From assembly GCA_009779455.1 (NCBI GenBank), contig WREG01000004.1, forward strand, positions 1 through 21,732: DNA of 21,732 nt. Direction: 5' to 3'. The stretch is from Oscillospiraceae bacterium (GTDB lineage: Bacteria; Bacillota; Clostridia; Oscillospirales; Acutalibacteraceae). Position 1 is the stretch's first letter, and every line of letters starts with the position of its first letter. Below the pieces are notes generated by a model. It was not told where the DNA came from and made no database searches. It saw only the letters and a list, made by a program, of their open reading frames with translations. This document shows, one piece after another, positions 15,700 to 21,732 of the stretch. A program made the position numbers and the translations under genes.

Positions 15700-16141
15700 T
15701 ATAAAAACAATAGCGAAAAATAAAAAAGCCTCCCACGACTATTTCGTCATCGAAAGCTACGAGGCGGGCATCGAGCTGTTCGGCACGGAGGTCAAGTCCA
15801 TCCGGCAGGGCAAGCTCAACTTCAAAGACTCGTGGTGCTCCGTCGTGAACGGCGAGATGTTTGTGAACAATATGCATATCTCTCCCTACGAGCACGGCAA
15901 CATCTTCAACCGCGAACCCCTGCGGGTGAAGCGGCTCCTGATGCACAAAAAGGAAACGGCAAAACTTTACGGCTTGACAAAACAGCAGGGATACGCTATA
16001 ATCCCCCTGTCGGCGTATTTCAAAAAGGGAAAAGTAAAACTCGAAATAGGACTATGCAAAGGCAAAAAACTATACGACAAACGCGAAGCCGCCGCCCAAA
16101 AAGCCGCGACACGGGACATCGAAAGAAGCTTCAAAGGCTAA
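15683..16141 (+). CDS. smpB: SsrA-binding protein SmpB
   Basis: Binds the tRNA-like domain of tmRNA and delivers it to ribosomes stalled on damaged mRNA. 152 residues: the N-terminal ASHDYFVIESYEAGIELFGTEVKSIRQGKLNFKDS is the conserved OB-barrel opening, then NMHISPYEHGN, RVKRLLMHKKE and IIPLSAYFKKGKVKLEIGLCKGKKLYDKRE. The basic tail (REAAAQKAATRDIERSF) enters the decoding site in known structures. There is no strong ribosome site before the ATG, and the decayed antitoxin frame overlaps the start, so translation may once have been coupled. ssrA lies 84 nt downstream, as in many Firmicutes. Confidence 0.97.
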   Translation: MDKNTDIKTIAKNKKASHDYFVIESYEAGIELFGTEVKSIRQGKLNFKDSWCSVVNGEMFVNNMHISPYEHGNIFNREPLRVKRLLMHKKETAKLYGLTKQQGYAIIPLSAYFKKGKVKLEIGLCKGKKLYDKREAAAQKAATRDIERSFKG

Positions 16142-16187
16142 CGTATGCGGTTAAAACTAAAAACAGCGAACATACTATCTGTATAGG

Positions 16188-16222
16188 GTCTACAATCTAC
16201 TGTCTAAAGTCTAAAATCTAAA
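16188..16222. repeat. Degenerate 7-bp tandem repeat, locus 4
   Basis: Five exact-register units: GTCTACA, ATCTACT, GTCTAAA, GTCTAAA and ATCTAAA. The complement has the T(T/G)TAGA-type core. The array ends three bases before the tmRNA 5' end, in the place where the ssrA promoter or processing site would be; no clear -35/-10 pair was found in 16142-16225. Confidence 0.7.
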
Positions 16223-16225
16223 TTA

Positions 16226-16584
16226 GGGGATGAAAGGATTTCGACGGGGATTTTGAACCGCGATAAGCGAGCAGAGGCGCGGGGTTCTCCTCTATAAAAC
16301 CCGCAAGTTTAGAAATAAACGACAACAATTTAACTTTAAAAGCCGCTTAATTAATTAAGCGGCCGTCCCCTCCGGGGGTACCGCGGCCCGGAAGCGGGGC
16401 GTCATGTAGCGGTGAACGTGAACAGGGGATCGCCTTCTTAGCCTGTCACGCATAAAGGGGCTACCAAGCTGTGCAGCCTGCCGTCCGGCGGCACAGCGCG
16501 GGAATTTCAGTAGAACGGCTACGCTCGTAGAAGGTTTCGGGAATGAGTTTTCGGACGCGGTTTCGATTACCGCCATCTCCACCA
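16226..16584 (+). ncRNA. ssrA: Transfer-messenger RNA (tmRNA)
   Basis: A 359-nt one-piece tmRNA ending in encoded ACCA. The 5' GGGGAUG pairs with CAUCUCC before ACCA to form the 7-bp acceptor, with one G-U pair. The T-arm is GCGGU-UUCGAUU-ACCGC. PK1 is visible (AGAGG/CCUCU with GCGGGGUU pairing AACCCGC). The tag frame begins at 16315 (AUA by alignment to the usual resume codon) and reads INDNNLTLKAA, stop at 16348. The stop lies in a perfect 22-nt palindrome, GCCGCTTAATTAA..., the helix that follows the tag. It works with the adjacent smpB to rescue stalled ribosomes and mark proteins for proteolysis. Confidence 0.96.
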
Positions 16585-16611
16585 TAGTAATCAATCGATT
16601 TTGATACAATA

Positions 16612-16636
16612 AATCCGTTCCGCGAAGGGGCGGGTT
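16612..16636 (+). terminator. Likely ssrA terminator
   Basis: AATCCGTTCC pairs with GGGGCGGGTT (ten pairs including three G-U) around GCGAA, followed by the T-rich TGTTGTTTG. Confidence 0.55.
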
Positions 16637-16725
16637 TGTTGTTTGACGAAGCCGTAAAACCTTTGATTTCATTGGGCTTATGGGCTATACGCTTTTGAAA
16701 TAAGCCGAAAAACACCCTGAAATAT

Positions 16726-16826
16726 GCACCCCCGGTTTTTGCTCTTCGACTGCCGCTTTACTCAAAAACGCCGAGCCCCAAAAAACGGCGCACCCGTATG
16801 CACCCGCAAACGGCTGTTTGCACCCC
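16726..16826. repeat. Four direct GCACCC repeats near the element boundary
   Basis: GCACCC occurs at 16726, 16790, 16800 and 16820, all in one orientation, with steps of 64, 10 and 20 bp. Two pairs are in helical phase, and three copies have a T before them. The stretch 16637-16912 has no gene. It should include or flank the attachment site, and these copies may be protein-binding sites. Confidence 0.5.
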
Positions 16827-16912
16827 GGCAAAGCGCATATATACCAAGGGATTCATGCTAAAAACGCAGACATTTTACCGGGTTTAAAATAAGATAAAAT
16901 TAAGGCCGAAAT

Positions 16913-16945
16913 AAAAAAAACGGCCCGCCATTTTCAGGCAAGCCG
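16913..16945 (-). terminator. Terminator of the recombinase operon
   Basis: On the minus strand CGGCTTGCC pairs with GGCGGGCCG (two G-U) around TGAAAAT, followed by eight T's. It lies 13 bases after the second recombinase stop. Confidence 0.88.
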
Positions 16946-16958
16946 CTCATTATAAATA

Positions 16959-18539
16959 TTATGCTGTTATTTCCACCCCGTCCTTAAAAGTGAAAACCGC
17001 GGAACCGTCGGCATGGATTGTGGCGAAATCCACCGTGGAATGCCAAAGCGGCTCATCGAAATCTTGTATAAGCCCTCCTCGCTTGTTGAGGCTCGCGATA
17101 AATCGGCCTATGCTCTCGCGCTTTATTTTCCGGGCCTGTATTTCTTCGTCTACGCTTTCAAGCTGCCCTTTGAGAGATTTATACCGTGCGGCCAAAACCT
17201 CATGCCGCTGATTGTAATCGTCTTGATTTTGAGCCGTGTGAGCATTTTCGGTCACGTTCTTGTGTATAAGCTCCTTGACAATCTCAAGCTCACCCGAAAG
17301 AGCCGCCGCCTTTTCATCAAGCCCGGCGGTATCCGTGACAGCGGCGATTATATCCTCATAATCTTCTTTCAACCACGTTTTGTCGGCATAGAGCTTATTG
17401 AAAGCCGTCACGAACAACCCTTTTATCTCATCCTCGCTCAGATGCGGCGTGGAACATTTATCGCCGTTGCTATATTTATGGTTGCACCGCCATATAACCC
17501 TGCGGTACTTGTCGGTCGAATGCCAGACCTTCGCGCCGTAAAACGATTTGCAACTGCCGCAGACGATGCGCCCGGCGAAAAAGCCCACGCCGCTGTGCCG
17601 CCCCTTCTGCCCCGCCCGGCGTTTTATCTCGGCCTGCACCATCTCGAAAACCTCAGGCTCGATAATAGCCGGATGGCTGTTGTCTACCCAAAACTGAGGC
17701 ATCTCGCCGTTATTTTTGCGCCGTTTCTTCGTAAGGAAGTCTTCCGTGTAGCCCTTCTGCAGCAAGGCGCATCCCATATATTTCTCGTTTGATAATATGG
17801 ATTTGACCGTCCCCTGCAGCCAGCGTTCCTTCCCCGACGGGGTCGGGATGCTCTCGGTGGTGAGACGCGCCGCGATTCCGTGGGGCGTTTTGCCCTCAAG
17901 GAACAGGCGGTATATGAACCTGACTGTCACGGCCTCCTCTTCCACAATTTCGGGTAAATCGTTCTTTCCCTTTTTGTACCCGAGAAATTGGCTGTACGGG
18001 AGGCTGATCTTGCCGTCAGCCATGCGCTTCCGCTGCCCCCATGTGACGTTCTCGGAAATAGACCTGGACTCCTCCTGCGCCAGGCTGCTCATTATAGTTA
18101 TGAGCAGTTCTCCCTTGGAATCCATAGTATAAATATTTTCTTTCTGAAAATATACCTCCACGCCTTTTTCCTTGAGCTTTCTGACGGTAGTCAGCGTGTC
18201 GACCGTGTTCCTCGCGAACCTCGAGACCGATTTCGTAATGATCAAATCCAGCCTGCCGTCAAGGGCGTCGGCAATCATCCTTTTGAAGCCCTCACGCTTG
18301 GCGGTGGAGGTGGCGCTCAGGCCCTCGTCCGTGTATATTTCGATAAACTCATAATCGTCACGCTTTTTGATATAGTCTGTGTAATAGTCGACCTGGGCCT
18401 CGAAACTGGACTCCTGCTCGTCTTTGTCCGTGGAAACCCGCGCGTACCCTGCCGTCCTACGTTTCCGGGCGGCCGCGACGTTGTTGTTCCTGTAATTTAT
18501 CGTCGCCGGGAACATCGTGACTTTCGGCTCAGCGTTCAT
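16959..18539 (-). CDS. Large serine recombinase (phage integrase type), 526 aa
   Basis: N-terminal resolvase domain with the nucleophile Ser36 in GYARVSTDKDE, the arginine motif KSVSRFARNTVDTL, and SLAQEESRSISENVTWGQRKRM leading into helix E. A recombinase domain (IYRLFLEGKTPHGIAARL ... TVKSILSNEKYMG) follows, then a zinc ribbon (VCGSCKSFY ... WRCNHKYSNGDKCSTPHL), a long coiled coil (about 415-490) and a C-terminal LWHSTVDFATIHADGSAVFTFKDG strand block common in clostridial phage integrases. It should catalyse attP x attB insertion and, with a directionality factor, excision. Its ATG overlaps the upstream recombinase stop as ATGA, with GGGGAGGAG before it, so translation is coupled. It is the last gene of the element before ssrA. 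Confidence 0.95.
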   Translation of the reverse strand: MNAEPKVTMFPATINYRNNNVAAARKRRTAGYARVSTDKDEQESSFEAQVDYYTDYIKKRDDYEFIEIYTDEGLSATSTAKREGFKRMIADALDGRLDLIITKSVSRFARNTVDTLTTVRKLKEKGVEVYFQKENIYTMDSKGELLITIMSSLAQEESRSISENVTWGQRKRMADGKISLPYSQFLGYKKGKNDLPEIVEEEAVTVRFIYRLFLEGKTPHGIAARLTTESIPTPSGKERWLQGTVKSILSNEKYMGCALLQKGYTEDFLTKKRRKNNGEMPQFWVDNSHPAIIEPEVFEMVQAEIKRRAGQKGRHSGVGFFAGRIVCGSCKSFYGAKVWHSTDKYRRVIWRCNHKYSNGDKCSTPHLSEDEIKGLFVTAFNKLYADKTWLKEDYEDIIAAVTDTAGLDEKAAALSGELEIVKELIHKNVTENAHTAQNQDDYNQRHEVLAARYKSLKGQLESVDEEIQARKIKRESIGRFIASLNKRGGLIQDFDEPLWHSTVDFATIHADGSAVFTFKDGVEITA

Positions 18540-19855
18540 GCTAATATTCTCCTCCCCTCATTTATGGCGAGCGTCTTCTGCCGCGCCGCCTCGCGTTTTT
18601 CCTCGGTCCAGCCCTCGCTGCGGGGGCGGTCTTTCCAAACGCGCTCATCCGTTTTTCCGTCACAAAAAACAAATACCAGGCGGTTATTGCCCGGTATCCG
18701 TATCACAGATATATTATCATTAAATATTTTTTCGTCAAAAGCGGGAAGCTCCAGAACTTCCGCCGCCACCGTCTCCAATGTCTCTTCCGGCACCTGCTTG
18801 GCGGGGCAGGCCGCCTTGCCCTCCTGCAGGTAGGTCATGCAGTTCCAGTGCGTCCTCCCTGCCCCCGGCTTGCGCTTGTATTTCTTCCCGCAGCATCCGC
18901 ATATTATTTTGCCGGAAAAAGGGTATCTGTTCTTGCCCGTATCGGAAACATTCGCTTTCGCCGCCCGTTCCCGCCGTATGCCCTGGGCCAGTTCAAAGGT
19001 CTCCATGCCAATGATGGCCGGGTGCGTCCTTTCCGAATACCAGCGGGGCTCCTCGCCGTTGTTGCGCAGCTGTTTTTTTGTGATATGGTCGGCAGTGAAC
19101 CTTTTTTGCAGAAACGCGTTGCCCGTGACCTTTTCGTTTTGGAGCAGGCTGTCCACGGCGGTTAGGCCCCATTGCCCGCCCGTATATGCTGGTATCCATT
19201 GTTCATTCAGCGTCTTGGCGATTTTAGAACGGCCCATACCGTCTTTGATATACCACTCAAAAATCTGGCGCACAATACCGGCCTGTCCCTCGTTTATAAC
19301 AATCTCGCCGTTACTATAATCATATCCGTACATCCCGACGAAGCCCACAGGCTCCCCGGCCTCCATGCGCTTTTTAATACGCCACTTGCAATTTTCGGAA
19401 ACGGAAAGCGACTCCTCCTGCGCGAAAGAAGCGAGGACGGTAAGCAACAGCTCCCCGTCCCCGCTCATGCTATGGATATCCTCGCGTTGGAAATACACGT
19501 CCACGCCCAGTTCCTTTAGCTCCCTCACGGTTTCAAGGAGCGTGACCGTGTTCCTTGCGAGCCTTGATATGGATTTCGTTATGATCTGTTTTACCTTCCC
19601 CGCGCGGCAGTCCGCCAGCAGCCGCTGAAACTCCGGGCGGCTTTCCTTTGTCCCCGTCAGGGCCTCGTCCGCGTAAACGCCCATATACTCCCATTCATTG
19701 TGTTTTTGGATATAGCCGCTGTAATAGCTGACCTGCGATGCGAGCGAATGGAGCATTTCATCTTTCCCGCTTGACACTCTTGCGTAGGCGGCGGTTGGGA
19801 TTCTTCGGGGTATAGCAAACTCAGCCGCGTCAATTTTCTTTATAATCCGTTCCAT
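18536..19855 (-). CDS. Large serine recombinase, 439 aa, no coiled-coil tail
   Basis: Resolvase domain with nucleophile Ser28 in YARVSSGKDE, KSISRLARNTVTLLE and SFAQEESLSVSENCKWRIKKRM. A recombinase domain (QIFEWYIKDGMGRSKIAKTLNEQ ... SLLQNEKVTGNAF) and a zinc ribbon (ICGCCGKKYKR ... WNCMTYLQEGKAACPAK) follow. In place of the coiled coil it ends in a short beta/helix tail with WTEEKREAARQKTLAINEG. The ATG at 19855 is chosen because AAAGGAGGG lies six bases upstream; the longer reading from 19906 runs back into the upstream gene. It is a paralogue, not a copy, of the 526-aa enzyme. The catalytic residues are present in both, so both may be active, perhaps as partners. Confidence 0.94.
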   Translation of the reverse strand: MERIIKKIDAAEFAIPRRIPTAAYARVSSGKDEMLHSLASQVSYYSGYIQKHNEWEYMGVYADEALTGTKESRPEFQRLLADCRAGKVKQIITKSISRLARNTVTLLETVRELKELGVDVYFQREDIHSMSGDGELLLTVLASFAQEESLSVSENCKWRIKKRMEAGEPVGFVGMYGYDYSNGEIVINEGQAGIVRQIFEWYIKDGMGRSKIAKTLNEQWIPAYTGGQWGLTAVDSLLQNEKVTGNAFLQKRFTADHITKKQLRNNGEEPRWYSERTHPAIIGMETFELAQGIRRERAAKANVSDTGKNRYPFSGKIICGCCGKKYKRKPGAGRTHWNCMTYLQEGKAACPAKQVPEETLETVAAEVLELPAFDEKIFNDNISVIRIPGNNRLVFVFCDGKTDERVWKDRPRSEGWTEEKREAARQKTLAINEGRRILA

Positions 19856-19880
19856 CGTGACCCTCCTTTTAGGAGCTATA

Positions 19881-20063
19881 TTAACTCTGAACCCTATATA
19901 TATCAAGGGACAGACTGCCGAAAAGAGGCTTGTATTTCTCCTTTAGCTTGGTATCAATCACAATCATGTCACCGGGGGTTAGAGCCCCCGCCGAAAGCAT
20001 CCGACGGGCGACGGACATGGCCGCCTGGTAGCGTTTTTCGCGGTTAAACTGCTCGGGATTCAA
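19881..20063 (-). CDS. SHOCT-like small phage protein, 60 aa
   Basis: The likely start is the TTG at 20063, overlapping the TGA of the previous gene (TTGA), with AGGCGGTGG upstream. The product is MNPEQFNREKRYQAAMSVAR, continuing with RMLSAGALTPGDMIVIDTKLKEKYKPLFGSL. The helix-loop-helix with 'short-term G(A)LT, then IDTKL-EKYKPLFG' matches the small SHOCT-like proteins I recall next to recombinase genes in clostridial phages and integrative elements. Role unknown. It lies between the HTH gene and the recombinases with 25 nt to the latter, so it may modulate recombination (inference). Confidence 0.75.
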   Translation of the reverse strand: MNPEQFNREKRYQAAMSVARRMLSAGALTPGDMIVIDTKLKEKYKPLFGSLSLDIYRVQS

Positions 20064-20455
20064 GCCGCGCCACCGCCTTTGAAACGCTGGGTGATATAGC
20101 ACTCATGGGAGCAATATTTCCTGTTTGCGCTGACGCTTGAATGAAAGGCAGCGCCGCAATGGGCGCAGTCCACGGCATGGACCTTGCCGGGTCTCAATTT
20201 TTCCGGGTGCGCGCCCCACCATGCGGCGCGGCATCTGTCCGAGCAGAATTTTTTCGGTTTGGTTTTCGCCGGGCCCGCAAGCTCCGCCCCGCAATGGGCG
20301 CAGAGCCGGGTTTGAGCTTTAACTTCGCCAAGCCCCTTGCGGCGGCAATAGGACTTTACCGTATTGACGGATATATCAAGGGCGGCGGCGATTGCCGGGC
20401 TGCTTTTGCCTTCGCCCCGCAAACGCGCTATCTTCTGTTTTTGCGTATCGGTCAC
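20060..20455 (-). CDS. HTH / double zinc-ribbon DNA-binding protein, 131 aa
   Basis: A GTG start follows GAGGAGGA. Residues 5-42 form a sigma-70 region 4-like or transposase-like HTH (KIARLRGEGKSSPAIAAALDISVNTVKSYCRRKG). Two zinc-ribbon modules follow: CAHCGAEL...KKFCSDRCR and CAHCGAAF...RKYCSHECY. This is the first gene of the HTH-SHOCT-recombinase-recombinase operon and overlaps the next start by four bases. It probably binds element DNA as a regulator or a recombination accessory factor. It may equally be a late-gene activator. Confidence 0.85.
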   Translation of the reverse strand: MTDTQKQKIARLRGEGKSSPAIAAALDISVNTVKSYCRRKGLGEVKAQTRLCAHCGAELAGPAKTKPKKFCSDRCRAAWWGAHPEKLRPGKVHAVDCAHCGAAFHSSVSANRKYCSHECYITQRFKGGGAA

Positions 20456-20482
20456 GCGGATTCCTCCTCAGAAAAAAATATG

Positions 20483-20506
20483 GGGCGGCCAAATTAATGG
20501 CCGCCC
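20483..20506 (-). terminator. Terminator after the amidase
   Basis: GGGCGGCCA / TGGCCGCCC (9-bp perfect arms) with a six-base loop. On the minus strand it is followed by CATATTTTTTT, so the T-run starts a few bases late. It separates the lysis genes from the recombinase operon, but some readthrough is probable since no good promoter is seen in 20456-20532. Confidence 0.78.
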
Positions 20507-20532
20507 AAAAATATGTTGATTTTATAGGTTTA

Positions 20533-21588
20533 TCAGGCCATTTTGAGCGAATCCTTGTCCACCCAAGTGTTGACCCCCGCGCTCTCTTTCCCGGTCTTTT
20601 TGCTTGCCTTTTTTCCGAGCAGAACGCAGGCCTTCCCGCCCTTGGCCACGGGCTTGCCGTTGAGGGTGACCTGCGTGACGCGGTGGCTGAAATCGGAAAT
20701 CACCCATGCGGGGATTTTCGGGCCGCCCGGATAGTAGCTTTTCGTTCCGGGCTTGATCGTGACGAGAGAGCCTTCTTTGATAACGTCGGACGGGGGCGTG
20801 GAAGACGAAGCGGGCGGTACTGACGACGACGGCGGTTGCGAAGGATTGTTAACCGCCGGAGCGGAGGTCTTACCCGAATACACCGCCGCGCCTTTTGAAT
20901 CGAACACGGAAAAGCCGGGGTTTTCGTCGGCGCACTTTTTGGCGTTGGCCAATAAAATGAACGCGCCTTTCTGCGAGGCGGCGTCGGCCCATGTCTTGCG
21001 GACGCGGTACATCCCGACGGCGGGGGCGGGGGGTGCCGGGGTTGAAGGCGCAACCGGGGCCGTATTGGAAGGCGCGGGAACGGGAACAGGCGCGAGCTCC
21101 TTCTTGACCATTTCAAGGAAACCCGCCCACGTGACGCCCCAAGCCCCGCTGCGGAGCTCTGCGGGGCAGTTCTTGCCGCTCCAGTTGTTGTGCTGCACGA
21201 TTTTGTCAACGCCGAGTCCGTGCTTTTTCAGGAGCCCCGCCGTCAGCCACGCCGCGTTCTCGCAGGCCTTCTTGAACGCCGCTTTGTCGTTCACGCAGAT
21301 TTCCAAAGCAATCGAGGTCGTGTTCCCCGGCCCGTCCGTTCCGTCCCCCGCGTGCCAGCAGGAGCGGGAGTCCTCGAAATGCTGCCATATCTCCTTGCCG
21401 TCGATTGTGTAGTGCCAGCTTGTCTGCGCCCCGCCGCTGCCGCCGTATACATAGTCCGCATGGCTTTTCGCCGTGGCGGAGGCGGAATAATTGCCCGTGC
21501 AATGTATGGTGATATGTTTTATGGCCGTCAGATTTTTGTTGGGGTTGTTTTTCAGCCCCGCCGGGCAGATTTTTCTGTTAATCGTCAT
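20533..21588 (-). CDS. N-acetylmuramoyl-L-alanine amidase (phage endolysin), 351 aa
   Basis: Cleaves the lactyl-L-Ala bond of host peptidoglycan at lysis. An Amidase_2/PGRP domain (about 20-160) has zinc ligands His29 (ITIHCTG), His133 (QHNNWSGKNCP) and Cys141. A Pro/Ala/Thr-rich linker, a SPOR-like module (MYRVRKTWADAASQKGAFILL...FSVFDSKGAAVYSG), a second Pro/Ser linker and a C-terminal SH3-like wall-binding domain (SLVTIKPGTKSYYPGG ... NTWVDKDSLK) follow. The ATG at 21588 is used: AAAGGATG lies eight bases upstream and it overlaps the holin stop, giving coupled translation. Upstream ATGs lie inside the holin gene. Confidence 0.94.
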   Translation of the reverse strand: MTINRKICPAGLKNNPNKNLTAIKHITIHCTGNYSASATAKSHADYVYGGSGGAQTSWHYTIDGKEIWQHFEDSRSCWHAGDGTDGPGNTTSIALEICVNDKAAFKKACENAAWLTAGLLKKHGLGVDKIVQHNNWSGKNCPAELRSGAWGVTWAGFLEMVKKELAPVPVPAPSNTAPVAPSTPAPPAPAVGMYRVRKTWADAASQKGAFILLANAKKCADENPGFSVFDSKGAAVYSGKTSAPAVNNPSQPPSSSVPPASSSTPPSDVIKEGSLVTIKPGTKSYYPGGPKIPAWVISDFSHRVTQVTLNGKPVAKGGKACVLLGKKASKKTGKESAGVNTWVDKDSLKMA

Positions 21589-21732
21589 AATTATCATCCT
21601 TTTCGTTATTTTTAGATTTTTCATGCAGCTGCGCCAGTATGTCTTTCAGCCTGTCGGGTACGGGCAGCCCCAGTTTCGTAGTGTTCTCAAGCAGCGATAT
21701 GCCTTCGTTCGCCAAGTAAAAGAAAATCACGG
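21578..21732 (-). CDS. Phage holin, C-terminal part (runs off right edge)
   Basis: The last 50 codons read ...VIFFYLANEGISLLENTTKLGLPVPDRLKDILAQLHEKSKNNEKDD, with FFYLANEGISLLEN and the LPVPDRLKDIL stretch typical of the phage_holin_4/toxin-secretion holin family (TcdE-like, membrane pore formers that release endolysin). The membrane segments lie beyond the edge. It overlaps the amidase start by 11 bases. Confidence 0.88.
   Translation of the reverse strand, partial: VIFFYLANEGISLLENTTKLGLPVPDRLKDILAQLHEKSKNNEKDDNYDD

Noticed and set aside
16355..16715. Minus-strand ORFs across the tmRNA
   Set aside because: They lie opposite ssrA, whose structure explains the sequence; no ribosome site or family resemblance.

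Overview
The window looks like a chromosomal segment of a Gram-positive, moderate-GC Clostridia-class bacterium (Bacillota; probably an uncultured Oscillospiraceae/Ruminococcaceae-type lineage). The reasons are the GTP-type PEP carboxykinase, DacF-type carboxypeptidase, ZapA, an MtaD-like deaminase, clostridial lipoproteins, AGGAGG-like ribosome sites, near-consensus sigma-A promoters and the clostridial style of the phage genes. The taxonomic call is inference. No tRNA, rRNA or CRISPR array was found; the only stable RNA gene seen is ssrA (tmRNA).

Layout: (1) 1-1066, minus: 5' part of glgB, running off the left edge. (2) 1067-4529: a strong promoter, an unusual leader with five 15-bp repeats, then three secreted or membrane genes on the plus strand: a frameshifted RICIN/C39-peptidase gene, a lipoprotein and a small anchored protein. 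A strong terminator closes the unit. (3) 4550-8044, minus: pckG and dacF, separated by about 500 bp holding a long imperfect palindrome. (4) 8324-9426: small accessory genes, including a toxin/antitoxin-like chimera, an unknown protein and a Cys-rich secreted peptide. (5) 9447-11865: mtaD-like deaminase divergent from zapA, then dut. (6) 11873-15699: an antitoxin-like small ORF, a lipoprotein, argS, an APH-fold kinase and a decayed antitoxin gene. (7) 15683-16584: smpB followed by ssrA, the two parts of the trans-translation system. (8) 16585-21732: one end of a prophage or related element. Reading on the minus strand from the right edge, it holds a holin C-terminus, an endolysin-type amidase, an HTH/zinc-ribbon protein, a SHOCT-like protein and two tandem large serine recombinases, which end close to the 3' end of ssrA.

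Themes: the housekeeping backbone (glycogen, gluconeogenesis, cell wall, division, nucleotide hygiene, translation quality control) is interspersed with small, AT-richer and partly decayed accessory genes. Several intergenic repeat families are present. Degenerate 7-bp tandem repeats with a T(T/C)AG core occur at four loci. A GTAGGGGACG stem-loop occurs three times, two copies forming a perfect 28-bp inverted repeat. The most distinctive parts are the ssrA-adjacent element with its four-gene HTH/SHOCT/recombinase operon, the unusual tmRNA tag, and the repeat-rich leader at 1391-1632.
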